Shown: positions 53,128 through 62,044 of the stretch, piece by piece | Position numbering within the stretch: position 1 is the stretch's first letter | Layout: each line of letters starts with the position of its first letter | Origin: JAXGPP01 sp040766885 | GTDB taxonomy: Bacteria; Planctomycetota; Planctomycetia; Pirellulales; Thermoguttaceae | Assembly: GCA_040766885.1 (NCBI GenBank) | Contig: JAXGPP010000014.1 | Coordinates: 180,967-244,966 of the forward strand | Direction: 5' to 3' | DNA length: 64,000 nucleotides | Notes under the pieces: model-generated | Told to the model about the DNA's origin: nothing | Database searches by the model: none | What the model saw: only the letters and a program-made list of their open reading frames with translations | Translations under genes and position numbers: made by a program

Positions 53128-53490
53128 TCAGCAGCCGTGCTTCTCGAGCTTCTCACGAAGCGTGTCGGCGGTGAACGGCTTGACGAGGTAGTCGGAGACG
53201 CCGGCCTGGATCGCCTGCATCACGCGGCTCTTCTCGGCCTCGGTGGTGATCATGATGATCGGCACCTTGGGATCCTTGGCGCGCACTTCCTGCACGACTT
53301 CCAGGCCGGTCTTACCGGGCATGTTCCAATCGGTGAGAACGAGATCGAATTCGCCGGGCTTGAACAATGCGACAGCCTCGTTGCCGTCGGCAGCCTCGGT
53401 GGCGTTGGGAACGCCCACGGCCTGCAACGACCGCAGAATGATCTTCCTCATCGTGCTGGAATCGTCGGCGACAAGAACGCGAGTACTCAT
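53128..53490 (-). CDS. cheY: CheY-type response regulator
   Basis: A 120-residue stand-alone receiver. Acidic pair in VLVADDSSTMRKII, phospho-Asp in VLTDWNMPGKTGLE, the switch residue in MITTEAEKSR and Lys in YLVKPFTADTL. The sequence DWNMPxxxGL is the pattern of true CheY proteins that bind the flagellar motor switch. It is divergent from the cheW-cheR-cheA operon, separated by about 580 bases. Confidence 0.9.
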   Translation of the reverse strand: MSTRVLVADDSSTMRKIILRSLQAVGVPNATEAADGNEAVALFKPGEFDLVLTDWNMPGKTGLEVVQEVRAKDPKVPIIMITTEAEKSRVMQAIQAGVSDYLVKPFTADTLREKLEKHGC

Positions 53491-54073
53491 GGTGTTTCCT
53501 TGTGAAACGTGTGGTGTTCGACCGGACGGGATTCGCGTCGCAGGGCGTGGAATTGCCGAGGCAGCGACAGCCGCCGCTTCATCCAGGCCGCTGCTGGTGT
53601 AATGAAAGGCGCCCTCGCCGGATGCCGTTTACGCAACCGTAGATCAGCCGGCGCAACTGTCAACATGACGGTCAGCCGGCAGGCACGGCTCTCTCGGCGG
53701 GAGAGCCGTTTAAGGCGCGGATTCCGATCGCCCGCTTCGCAGCGGGCAACCCGGGGCTCCAATTGCATGCGACGGGCGAATTGCCGGGCAGTGAGGGCCC
53801 ATGTTTGGAGGTCGCCGACCGAGTTTAACGGCCTTCCCGGTCGCAGCGGTCGGGCAGGGTGCGTTGCAGTGCGATTCTGCGGAATAACTGCATTCTCGGC
53901 AAGCCGGCTAATCCCTGCGGCGAGACGGCACGAGGTAAGACCAGAGCAACCGCTAATTTGCCGGTCCCGGGCGGCAAAAAACGTTCCTCGGCGCGGCATT
54001 GCATGACCTATAGTTGGCGAGTACCAGCGCGGTATGCGCAGTTTCCGCCTAGAGATCAAGAAGGAGTCCGCCA
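53491..54073. other. Divergent regulatory region of the chemotaxis cluster
   Basis: 583 bases between cheY (leftward) and cheW (rightward). No gene is convincing on either strand. Both transcription units must start here, but I could not identify a sigma-28-, sigma-54- or sigma-70-type promoter with any confidence. Confidence 0.5.
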
Positions 54074-54586
54074 ATGTCCACCGCGATCCACGAGCCCCAG
54101 ACGCACGACAGCCTTCGTGAATCCGTCGGAACTATGCAGTTGGTCAGCTTTCGTTTGGCGCAGGAAGAATACGGGGTTGAGATCACCAAGGTGCAGGAAA
54201 TCATCCTCATGGGTGAGATCACCCGGGTGCCGCAGACTCCGGACTACATCAAGGGTCTGATCAACCTTCGCAGCACCGTGATCCCGATCGTCGATCTTCG
54301 CCTCCGGTTCGGCCTGGCTCAGGAAGCGGCCAGCGACGAGACGCGGATCATGGTCGTCAACGTCGCGGGCAAGACAATCGGCATCATCGTCGACGCGGTG
54401 AGCGAGGTGCTGCGGATCGCGAAAGAGCAGATTGCGCCGCCGCCGCCGACCGTGGCCGGCCTGGGCCGCGAGTATCTTACGGGCCTGGTGAAACTGGAGA
54501 ATCGCCTGCTGATCCTGCTGGACATCGACAAGATTCTCGGCAGCGAAGAGGCCGCAGCCGTCGAATCGCTGACGGTCGGGGTGTAG
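54074..54586 (+). CDS. cheW: Chemotaxis coupling protein CheW
   Basis: A 170-residue CheW that links receptors to the CheA kinase. QLVSFRLAQEEYGVEITKVQEII opens the double SH3-like fold, then ITRVPQTPDYIKGLINLRSTVIPIVDLRLRFGL is the canonical CheW core with the NLRG-type turn, and IVDAVSEVLRIAKEQI and LLDIDKIL complete it. A purine-rich GAAGGAG site precedes the ATG. It is the first gene of cheW-cheR-cheA-cheC-cheD. Confidence 0.95.
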   Translation: MSTAIHEPQTHDSLRESVGTMQLVSFRLAQEEYGVEITKVQEIILMGEITRVPQTPDYIKGLINLRSTVIPIVDLRLRFGLAQEAASDETRIMVVNVAGKTIGIIVDAVSEVLRIAKEQIAPPPPTVAGLGREYLTGLVKLENRLLILLDIDKILGSEEAAAVESLTVGV

Positions 54587-54611
54587 TCAACAAGCTTCTG
54601 ATGGACCGAGC

Positions 54612-55484
54612 ATGTCATCGCTTTACGAATTGAAACCGTTGCCCGCCTTCGGCGCCCTGGCGCAGGTGAGCGACGCGGAGTTGGCCCGCTACGCCGCACT
54701 GATTTACGAGCGGACGGGGATCCGCGTGTCGCCGCAGAAGAAGACCCTGCTGTCGAACCGCCTGCGGCGCCGGCTGCGGCAGACGGGGATCGCGAGCTTC
54801 GATGACTATTACCGGCATCTCAAGCAGCTTCCGGCGGCCGATCCGGAATGGGACGCCTTCCTGCAGGAAATCACCACCCACGAGACTTATCTGTTTCGCG
54901 ACGAGTCGCAGTGGGAGTGGTTTCGCACGGTGTTCTTGCCGGAGCAAGCTGCCGCTGCGGCAGCGGAAGGCAGACGCAAGCTGCGGATCTGGTCGGCCGC
55001 CTGCAGCACCGGCGACGAACCGGCGACGATCGCCTGTTCGATCGCCACATACCTTCCGAATTTCCAGCAGTGGTCGGTCCAGATTGTCGGCACCGACATC
55101 GGCGCCGGAGCCCTGGAGCAGGCCAGGAGCGGCGTTTTCGGGCAACGCGCCATGCGCCTGGTGCCGGCGGAAGTCCGCCGCGCGTGCTTCGTCAAGGGAC
55201 GGGAAGAGCATTCGTGGCAGGTCCAGCCTGCCGTCGCCGGCATGATTACATACCGCCAGCACAACCTCATGGAACCGCTGCGGGAACGTCCTTTTGATCT
55301 CGTGTTTCTCAAGAATGTGCTGATCTACTTCGACGCCAAATCGAAGGAGACGGTGATCAACCACATACGTGCCGTGCTCCCGCCCGGGGGCCTGCTCATC
55401 ACCGGCGCGGCCGAGGGCGTGGCCGACCTGGTGCGCGACTTCCGCCGCCTTCAGCCCTGGCTCTACTGCCGGAACGCCGACTGA
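54612..55484 (+). CDS. cheR: CheR protein-glutamate methyltransferase
   Basis: A 290-residue enzyme that methylates glutamate side chains of chemoreceptors with S-adenosylmethionine. The N-terminal helical domain includes LIYERTGIRVSPQKKTLLSNRLRRR. The catalytic domain has ITTHETYLFRDESQWEWF, IWSAACSTGDEPATIACSIA (SAM loop), VGTDIGAGALEQARSGVF and FDLVFLKNVLIYFD. It follows cheW by 25 bases. No matching CheB methylesterase is in the window. Confidence 0.94.
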   Translation: MSSLYELKPLPAFGALAQVSDAELARYAALIYERTGIRVSPQKKTLLSNRLRRRLRQTGIASFDDYYRHLKQLPAADPEWDAFLQEITTHETYLFRDESQWEWFRTVFLPEQAAAAAAEGRRKLRIWSAACSTGDEPATIACSIATYLPNFQQWSVQIVGTDIGAGALEQARSGVFGQRAMRLVPAEVRRACFVKGREEHSWQVQPAVAGMITYRQHNLMEPLRERPFDLVFLKNVLIYFDAKSKETVINHIRAVLPPGGLLITGAAEGVADLVRDFRRLQPWLYCRNAD

Positions 55485-55561
55485 CCCACCCCACCACCTC
55501 CCGCTATCCCACCCCCATTCCCGATGGAGCAGGAAGCGACCCACCGTCAGGAACCTCCCCA

Positions 55562-58543
55562 ATGAGCGACACCGCCGTCCATCGCGATGAGTTCTTCGAC
55601 AGCCTGCTCGGCGATTTTCTCGACGAGTCCGGGCAGTTACTCGACCGGCTTAACGAGAACCTGCTCCAGCTCGACGAATGGGTGAAGAGCCTGGAGGGAG
55701 ACTGCCAGCCATGCAACCAGGATCTGCTCAACGAGATGTTCCGTTCGGCCCACAGCCTGAAAGGGCTGTCGGCCATGCTGGGACTCACTGACATCAACAC
55801 GCTGACTCACAAGATCGAGAACGTGTTTGATGCGGCGCGCAAGGACGAACTGCGGCTGGACGGCAACGCCGTTGAGCTCATGTTCCAGGGGGTCGATCGG
55901 CTCGTGGCGCTGGTGGGGGCGCTTCGCGAGCCCGGCGCCGAAGGGGTGGAATGCCAATCGGTCATCGACGGAATCGCCGCGATGCTCCGAGGGGCGGGCG
56001 CCGAACGCGGCCCCTCGAACCAGGCGGATGCCGAACGCGCGCTGGCCGAAGCGACCAACGCGAGCGAGCCGGCGCCTTCCGCGGTCGAGGAGGATCCGCC
56101 GACAGAGCGGCTGCCCGTCGAAACGGCCCGCGCAGTAGCGCCGGCTCCGGCAGCGGAGACGACCACAGCCGCCGCCGCGCCGATGAGCGATCCGTTTGAA
56201 GGCATTCGCGACGAAACGCAGATACCGGCCAAGTACCTGTCGATCTTCATCGATGAAGCGACGCTCACGCTCGACCAGCTTACCGAAACACTGCTGGCCA
56301 TGGAGGGCGGGGGGCGGCGCCCCGATCTGGAGAAGCTGCTTGTCACATCGCACCGCATCAAGGGCTCGGCCGCGTCGATCGGCCTGAACCGAGGCGCGAA
56401 ACTCGCTCATCTCATGGAAGACCTGCTCCAGAACCTGCTGGAGTCGGGGGGCGCTCTGTCGCCGGAGTTGACCGACGCGATGCTCAAGTGCAGCGACGCG
56501 CTTCGCCAGTATGTCGACAGTCTCCGGACGGGCAGCGGCAATTGCGAACAATTCACCCAGCGGGCCCAGGATCTGCTCGCGGCGCAACAGTTGCGGAGCG
56601 AACGGGAGCAGTCCAGCCCGCTCGGCGCGGCATCGCAAGGGACGGAGGCGGGCGCCGAAGCATCGGCGCCGGCACGACTTGCCGGGGAGTGCCGCGAGGA
56701 TCTCCTGCGGCACATGCCTGCTGGAATGCGCGGGTGCATCGGTCAAGTGACTTTCCAGCCGGGCTTGGCGCTTGTGGGACTCAAAGCACGCCTGGTCTAC
56801 GAGAAGCTCGCCGCGCAGGGGGAGGTTCGTTCCGTTTCTCCACCCGTCGAGCAGTTGGATGAACTGGAAGAGCTGGACTGCCTGAATTTTGCCCTTGTCG
56901 GTGATCATCCCGCCGAGTTCGTACGCCGGCAGATCTGGGTCGCCGGGGTCCGAGAGATACACATTGAGCCGGTGCAAGGGCCAGACACCGCGGCTCCGCC
57001 CGCGGCGGCGCCCCAGCCGCTCGGCAAGCAGCCGGCTGCCCTGGCAACACCCGTCGCGGCGGCTGCAAGAAACCAGAGCGAGCGCCCGCCGGCGGGAGGC
57101 CGGACGAAGGATCCGGCGAGCGACTCGAACGGCAAGCCCGCCGAGACGCTCCGTGTGGACATCGACCGCCTCGACCAATTGATGAATCTTGCCGGACAGT
57201 TGGTGATCAATAAGGCACGATTCACCCAGATCGCCGACCGCCTGCGGGGCGCGGTAGGGATGAAACGTTCGGTCGACGTCCTGAGCACGGTCACCACCGT
57301 GCTGGAGAACATGGCGACGGCCGGCCAAAACGCCGACGGCCCGCAGGCTCTCGAAGCGGAACTCGAAATGCTGCGCGGCCAAGCGCGGCGGATTCAAGCG
57401 GCGCTGGAGCCGATCCGCCGCGACGTCGACGCGCTGAACCACGCCCGCAATACGGTGAACGAGTTGTTCGAGGCGGTGCACCAGCTTGAGCGCGTCAGCG
57501 ACGGGATTCAACAGAGTGTGATGGATACGCGGATGGTGCCCATCGGCCCGCTGTTCACCCGGTTCAAACGCGTGGTCCGCGACATCACCCGAGTCAACGG
57601 CCGCAGCATCCGGCTGGTGATCCAGGGAGAGAAGACGGAGCTCGACAAGCGGATGATCGATGAACTGGGCGACCCGCTCATCCACATGGTCCGCAACTCG
57701 GCGGACCACGGCATCGAGCCGCCCGAAGTGCGGACGGCCGCGGGCAAGCCGGCCGAGGGGACGATCACGCTCGACGCTTTCCATCGCGGAAACCACATTG
57801 TCATCCAGGTGCGTGACGACGGCCGCGGCCTGAACCGTGAGCGGATCCTGCAGAAGGCCCTCGATCGGGGCCTAGTGACGGCCGCCGACGCCGAGCGGAT
57901 GACGCCGCAGCAGGTTTTCCAGCTTATCTGGGAACCCGGCCTGAGCACTGCCGAGCGCGTGACGGAGGTTTCCGGCCGCGGCATGGGCATGGACATCGTG
58001 AAATCGAAGATCGAGGATCTCAACGGTTCGGTGGAGTTGGACAGCGTGCCGGGCCAGGGGACGACGATCACCATCAAGCTGCCGCTGACGCTTGCCATCA
58101 TGCCGAGCCTGATGGTGGAGATCCAGTCCGATGTGTTCGCCATGCCGATGGAGTCGGTGGTCGAGATCGTGGCGTTGAAGCGCCAGGATTTCACCACGGT
58201 TCACGGCCGGCTCACCGCCCGGATTCGCGGCCGCGTTGTGTCAGCAGTGCGGCTGGATGAAGTGTTCCAATGGAGCCGGGGGAGCACGGCGGCGGAACCC
58301 TTGGGCGAGGAGACCACGCTCGTCATCGTCGGCGAGGCACGCCGCGAACTTGGCCTGGTGGTCAGCCGCGTGATCGGCGAGGAAGACGTCGTCATCAAGT
58401 CGATGGCCGACAACTACCGCAATGTGCCGGGCATCGCCGGGGCCAGCATCCTCGGTGACGGCCGCGTGTCGCTCATCCTCGACCTGGCCGCGCTGATCGA
58501 CATGGCGTCGGAACGGGGCGCGCGCGGCGGGTCGACGGTATAG
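55562..58543 (+). CDS. cheA: CheA histidine kinase with two Hpt domains
   Basis: A 993-residue kinase, longer than the ~650 typical. Domain order: Hpt1 with His64 in RSAHSLKGLSAML; a Pro/Ala linker; Hpt2 with His264 in LLVTSHRIKGSAASIGL; a P2-like domain at ~380-472; a second linker; dimerisation helices at ~530-660 (VDIDRLDQLMNLAGQLVINKAR and a QQSVMDTRMVPI block); ATPase with N-box HMVRNSADHGIE near 708-719, DDGRGL near 752 and SGRGMGMDIVKSKI near 804; and a CheW-like domain from ~845. The duplicated Hpt could store or branch phosphate to two kinds of receiver. It is followed 96 bases later by cheC. Confidence 0.94.
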   Translation: MSDTAVHRDEFFDSLLGDFLDESGQLLDRLNENLLQLDEWVKSLEGDCQPCNQDLLNEMFRSAHSLKGLSAMLGLTDINTLTHKIENVFDAARKDELRLDGNAVELMFQGVDRLVALVGALREPGAEGVECQSVIDGIAAMLRGAGAERGPSNQADAERALAEATNASEPAPSAVEEDPPTERLPVETARAVAPAPAAETTTAAAAPMSDPFEGIRDETQIPAKYLSIFIDEATLTLDQLTETLLAMEGGGRRPDLEKLLVTSHRIKGSAASIGLNRGAKLAHLMEDLLQNLLESGGALSPELTDAMLKCSDALRQYVDSLRTGSGNCEQFTQRAQDLLAAQQLRSEREQSSPLGAASQGTEAGAEASAPARLAGECREDLLRHMPAGMRGCIGQVTFQPGLALVGLKARLVYEKLAAQGEVRSVSPPVEQLDELEELDCLNFALVGDHPAEFVRRQIWVAGVREIHIEPVQGPDTAAPPAAAPQPLGKQPAALATPVAAAARNQSERPPAGGRTKDPASDSNGKPAETLRVDIDRLDQLMNLAGQLVINKARFTQIADRLRGAVGMKRSVDVLSTVTTVLENMATAGQNADGPQALEAELEMLRGQARRIQAALEPIRRDVDALNHARNTVNELFEAVHQLERVSDGIQQSVMDTRMVPIGPLFTRFKRVVRDITRVNGRSIRLVIQGEKTELDKRMIDELGDPLIHMVRNSADHGIEPPEVRTAAGKPAEGTITLDAFHRGNHIVIQVRDDGRGLNRERILQKALDRGLVTAADAERMTPQQVFQLIWEPGLSTAERVTEVSGRGMGMDIVKSKIEDLNGSVELDSVPGQGTTITIKLPLTLAIMPSLMVEIQSDVFAMPMESVVEIVALKRQDFTTVHGRLTARIRGRVVSAVRLDEVFQWSRGSTAAEPLGEETTLVIVGEARRELGLVVSRVIGEEDVVIKSMADNYRNVPGIAGASILGDGRVSLILDLAALIDMASERGARGGSTV

Positions 58544-58639
58544 CAGGGAATTCATGCGTGTCGGAGCCCAACCAGAACGGCGACAATCGGATCCCATCGG
58601 CGGACCTCCGTCGGGAAGACTACCTGGAGGAAGAGCGTT

Positions 58640-59269
58640 ATGACAACCATCCCACTGGACCGCAGCGCGCGGCTGCATGTCCTGCATCAGCTTCTCGCGT
58701 CGGCGACGCACGATGCCTCCGCGGCCATGTGCCGGTGGACCGACGGGCTGATCACGCTGAGCCTCGATGAGGTTCAGGAACTGCCGCTGGAGACCGCCAC
58801 CAGCGAGTTGAGCTTGGGCGACGAGATGTTCGTGATGGTGGTGTTGAGCGTCCAGGGCCCGCTCGCAGGCGAACTGATCCTGATGTTCGACGAGGAGAAC
58901 GGCCGGCGGTTGGCGGCATCGCTTCTGAACCGTCCGGTCCGCTGCGAAGGGCACTGGAGCGAGTTGGAGAAATCAGCGCTGACCGAGACCGGCAACATCC
59001 TCGGTTGCGCGTACATCAACGCCCTGACGCGGCTCATCGATCACGAACTGCTTCCCACTGCCCCCTATTTCCTGCAGGATTACGGCGCCAGCGTCCTGGA
59101 GCAGGCGCTGCTGGTCCAGGCGGCGGCCACCGACCGGGTGTTGATTTCGCGCACAGCGTTTCGCCGCGAGGGCGAGCAACTGCACTGGCACATGCTGTTC
59201 GTGCCCAGCGAGGCGATGCGGATAGCGCTGGAACGGGCCCTGCATGCTGCCCCACCCGACGCCAATTAG
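58640..59269 (+). CDS. cheC: CheC-family CheY-P phosphatase
   Basis: A 209-residue CheC/CheX-type protein that would dephosphorylate CheY. The active-site pattern S-x3-E-x2-N is present as Ser112, Glu116, Asn119 in KSALTETGNIL, followed 23 residues later by Pro142 in LLPTAP. A second site of the type seen in two-site CheC proteins is not evident, so it is probably a single-site enzyme. ELEKSALTETGNILGCAYINAL is otherwise the textbook CheC helix. GGAGGAAGA precedes the ATG. It lies next to cheD, whose product binds CheC in other bacteria. Confidence 0.85.
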   Translation: MTTIPLDRSARLHVLHQLLASATHDASAAMCRWTDGLITLSLDEVQELPLETATSELSLGDEMFVMVVLSVQGPLAGELILMFDEENGRRLAASLLNRPVRCEGHWSELEKSALTETGNILGCAYINALTRLIDHELLPTAPYFLQDYGASVLEQALLVQAAATDRVLISRTAFRREGEQLHWHMLFVPSEAMRIALERALHAAPPDAN

Positions 59270-59402
59270 TCGTACTCGCGGATGCCCAGGACACGAAGCG
59301 AACTTTATTGACCTTTGCACTGAAGAGGAACGAGGCAGGCAGGGAAGTCAGGGCGTGAACGGCCGCCCGAGAGTTCATTTTCAGAGCAAACACCAATAGA
59401 CC

Positions 59403-59909
59403 ATGGAAGCAAGTATGATCGCTCAATGCGTGGTGGTTGAGGCCGCCGAAAGCCGGAGCGTGGGGATGGGACAGGTGATTGCGGCCCGCAAGCCTGCCAG
59501 CCTCCACGCCATCCTCGGCTCGTGCGTCGGCGTCGCGCTCTACCATCCCCGCTTCGGCGTGGGAGTACTCGGGCACATCGTGCTGGCGCAGTCGGGCGGC
59601 CGCGCCGCGGCGCCGGGCAAGTTCGCCGACACCGCCGTGCCGTACATGCTGGATCAGATCGAACACCTTGCCGGCAGCCGCGCCGGCGTCGTGGCCAAGA
59701 TCGCCGGCGGGGCAAGCATGTTCGGCACCACCGACGCCCTGCAAATCGGCCAGACCAATATCAGCGCCGTCGAACAGGCCCTGGGCAAGGCCGGGATCCG
59801 CATCGCCGCGCGCGATGTAGGGGGCAATAAGGGCCGCCGGATCACACTACAGTGCGCGACGGGCGAGCTGCTCGTGCAGGTCGCCGGCGCGCCGCTCCTT
59901 ACCCTGTAA
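59403..59909 (+). CDS. cheD: Chemoreceptor glutamine deamidase CheD
   Basis: A 168-residue CheD, which deamidates receptor glutamines to glutamates. The catalytic Cys41 in ILGSCVGVALY and His58 in LGHIVLAQS have the 17-residue spacing of known CheD enzymes. KIAGGASMF and NISAVEQALGKAGI-type helix with GGNKGRRI near the C-terminus complete the family pattern. The start lies 133 bases after cheC. Confidence 0.93.
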   Translation: MEASMIAQCVVVEAAESRSVGMGQVIAARKPASLHAILGSCVGVALYHPRFGVGVLGHIVLAQSGGRAAAPGKFADTAVPYMLDQIEHLAGSRAGVVAKIAGGASMFGTTDALQIGQTNISAVEQALGKAGIRIAARDVGGNKGRRITLQCATGELLVQVAGAPLLTL

Positions 59910-59956
59910 CCCGGCGGCAGACTGTCGAGCAGGAATCAAGACACAGGCGAAGCATC

Positions 59957-60328
59957 ATGCCAGGAACGCTACTGACGATCGACGACGCGGCGATCATTCG
60001 CGAGATGATCAAGGACACCGCCGGCGCCGCCGGCTGGAACATTGTTGGCGAGGCCTGCGACGGCCGCGAGGGAGTCGAGCAGTATCGCCGCCTGCGCCCC
60101 AACGCGGTCACGCTCGATCTGGTGATGCCCGAATACGATGGATTATTCGCCCTGCGCGAGATCCGCGCGCTTGATCCCCATGCGAAAGTCGTCGTGGTCA
60201 GCGCACTGGACCAGAAGAGCATCCTGAAGGAAGCGTTCAAGGCGGGGGCGAGCGATTTTCTCGTCAAGCCTTTCCAGCGAAGCATGCTCGTGGAGACACT
60301 CGAGCAATTGATCGCGCCGCTCGTCTGA
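59957..60328 (+). CDS. Single-domain response regulator (CheY-like)
   Basis: A 123-residue receiver. Acidic pair in LLTIDDAAIIREMI, phospho-Asp in VTLDLVMPEYDGLF, Ser/Thr region VVVVSALDQ and Lys in FLVKPFQ. Position at the end of the che operon, 47 bases after cheD, makes it a second CheY-like output or phosphate sink of the same CheA. The upstream in-frame reading overlaps cheD and is not used. Confidence 0.9.
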   Translation: MPGTLLTIDDAAIIREMIKDTAGAAGWNIVGEACDGREGVEQYRRLRPNAVTLDLVMPEYDGLFALREIRALDPHAKVVVVSALDQKSILKEAFKAGASDFLVKPFQRSMLVETLEQLIAPLV

Positions 60329-60331
60329 CGG

Positions 60332-60634
60332 TCAGGCGAGGATCCGCTCCAATTCGCGCCGGATCGTCTCCTCGAATCGGCTCTTGAACATCGCCGCCCA
60401 CAACGGAACGTGCGCCGCGAGCCGCACCTCCTGCTCTTCGACGGCGGCATCGCCGGCAATCGTCGCGCCGAAAGTCGTGAGCTTGAAGTCCATGGCACTG
60501 TCGCGCCATTGCTCCTCGAGCGACGAGATATGCTCGCGGTAATGCTCCTTGAGGAAGTGGAAACGCTCCTTGAGCCGGCGAGTGGCCTCCTCCCGTCCGA
60601 GAGTGTGCGGCACGTTCAGCGTGAATTTCGGCAT
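60332..60634 (-). CDS. Polyhydroxyalkanoate-system-type protein
   Basis: A 100-residue protein from the ATG at 60634. PKFTLNVPHTLGREEATRRLKE and the later FGATIAGDAAVEEQEVRLAAHVPLWAAMFKSRFEETIRREL match the pattern of the short 'polyhydroxyalkanoic acid system protein' family, which has a VPHxLGxxeAxxRv N-terminus. The role is not established outside PHA granules. Convergent with the last che gene with three bases between stops; the next gene upstream is an isomerase on the same strand 29 bases away. Confidence 0.75.
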   Translation of the reverse strand: MPKFTLNVPHTLGREEATRRLKERFHFLKEHYREHISSLEEQWRDSAMDFKLTTFGATIAGDAAVEEQEVRLAAHVPLWAAMFKSRFEETIRRELERILA

Positions 60635-60663
60635 GGCAATCGATGGGCCCGGGTCTTGAAGGA

Positions 60664-61506
60664 CTACAGTAACCTGGCTTTGAGATCGTTGAGCAGCCGC
60701 ACCCCGCGCCCGATCTCGGCCTTCTGCCGGTCCGGCTCCTGGGGAATCTCGCGCTCGATCGTCAGCGGCCCGTCGTAGCCGATCTCCTTGAGCGTGCGGA
60801 GGAAGTTCTCGAAGCCCACGCTTCCTTCGCCGAGCGGCACCTCGCGCCCCCACTCTTCACCCGGCCGCGCCGCCCAGGTGGCGTCTTTGCAGTGGACGCT
60901 GCGGACGTAATGGCCGATCTTTCGCAGGGCTTCGATCGGTTCGCCCGAGCCGTAGAGGATCATGTTCGCCGGATCGAAATTGACGAACAGATTGTTGCGG
61001 CCGACATCGCTGAGAAACTGCAGCAGCGTCTCGGCCTGCTCCTGACCCGTCTCCAGGTGCAATCGCTGCCCGTTAGAGGAGCAATGGTCGCAGATCTCCC
61101 GGGTAACCTGGAGTATCTCCTGGTAGAGCGGATCGCTCGGGTCGTGGGGCACGAAGCCCAGGTGCAGCGCCACGACGTCGCATCCCAGCACCTTGGCGAA
61201 GTCAGCAATCTCCTTCATCTCTTGCGTCCGCTCCGCCCGCGTTTCCGTCGGCACCAGGCCCACGGTTCGTACGACGGTGGGAATGTCGGCGTAGCTTTCT
61301 CCCTCGAACCCGCCGAAAACCACGGTAATGGTGATACCGTATTCCTGCAGACGGGCGAGGAACTCGCTGGCCCGTTCCGGCGTGCGGCTCGCCTTGTGGG
61401 GCGCGTGGAGATGGATCGTGGGGATGCCCAGGTCGCGGACGACCTCCAGCTTCACCCCCAAACCGGCGTCGATACTGGCGAACACACCGATCGGCCACTT
61501 CTCCAC
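60664..61506 (-). CDS. Sugar phosphate isomerase/epimerase (xylose-isomerase-like TIM barrel)
   Basis: A 280-residue (beta/alpha)8 enzyme of the AP-endonuclease-2/xylose-isomerase superfamily. The start is a GTG at 61506 after GGAG. Barrel features: PTIHLHAPHKASRTPER, VVFGGFEGESYADI, VVALHLGFVPHD, LHLETGQEQAETLL (metal-binding Glu), LFVNFDPANMILYGSG (Asp), RSVHCKDATWA (His) and LTIEREIPQEPD (last Glu). Substrate unknown. Such enzymes are frequently next to Gfo/Idh/MocA oxidoreductases, as here. Confidence 0.88.
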   Translation of the reverse strand: MEKWPIGVFASIDAGLGVKLEVVRDLGIPTIHLHAPHKASRTPERASEFLARLQEYGITITVVFGGFEGESYADIPTVVRTVGLVPTETRAERTQEMKEIADFAKVLGCDVVALHLGFVPHDPSDPLYQEILQVTREICDHCSSNGQRLHLETGQEQAETLLQFLSDVGRNNLFVNFDPANMILYGSGEPIEALRKIGHYVRSVHCKDATWAARPGEEWGREVPLGEGSVGFENFLRTLKEIGYDGPLTIEREIPQEPDRQKAEIGRGVRLLNDLKARLL

Positions 61507-61666
61507 GGCAGGCTCCTTTCCAACAAGTGTGCGGCTGCTACGAATCGGGCTGTAGATTAACCGATGGAGGAGAGCCGTTCAACCGCCGCGGCGCTGGCAC
61601 GCGGGTCGGACCGCGGCTAGGATGACAAGCGTGTGAGCAGGTTTACCACAAGGAGCACAGGCAAAA

Positions 61667-62044
61667 ATGCCCCGCGCGCTGCTGACGCTGGCTTTGGCCA
61701 TTGCCGGTTCCACTTTGATCAAGCTCGCCGGCGATCATTGGCGATCGGCAAGCGGGTCGGTTGCGAACATTGCGTCCCACGAGCAGACCGGCAACCGCTG
61801 CTTCGTTGGAGCGATGGTCTGCTGTGCGGCAATCATCGCGGTGTGGACCGTCCCGAGCAGCAAGCGAACGAAACGCTTTCAGTTCGCTCTTCGGTCGCTC
61901 CTCCTGGCGGCCGTCCCGGTGTCGCTCCTGGCATGGCTCTGGCGGTCACCGCTGCCGGGATACGCCGTGGCGGTGTTCGCGCTCATCCTCGTCCTCGCGC
62001 CGCTGGCGGCGGCGCTGGCGGAGAGGCCCGGCAGGAACTCATAA
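61667..62044 (+). CDS. Small membrane protein with FALRSLL motif
   Basis: A 125-residue protein with about four hydrophobic segments (ALLTLALAIAGSTLI, CFVGAMVCCAAIIAVW, LLLAAVPVSLLAWLW and VAVFALILVLAPLAAAL). RFQFALRSLLLA is close to the QFSLRTLL motif of planctomycete membrane proteins. Function unknown. It overlaps the convergent oxidoreductase gene by six bases at the stop codons. A GGAG lies 14 bases before the ATG. Confidence 0.6.
   Translation: MPRALLTLALAIAGSTLIKLAGDHWRSASGSVANIASHEQTGNRCFVGAMVCCAAIIAVWTVPSSKRTKRFQFALRSLLLAAVPVSLLAWLWRSPLPGYAVAVFALILVLAPLAAALAERPGRNS

Noticed and set aside
55637..57796. 719-codon open frame on the minus strand opposite cheA
   Set aside because: It mirrors the codon bias of cheA, has no domain and lacks a ribosome site. 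It is a shadow of GC-rich coding DNA.
58558..58770. Short GTG-started frame before cheC
   Set aside because: It overlaps the cheC start in another frame and has no feature; cheC has the better ribosome site.
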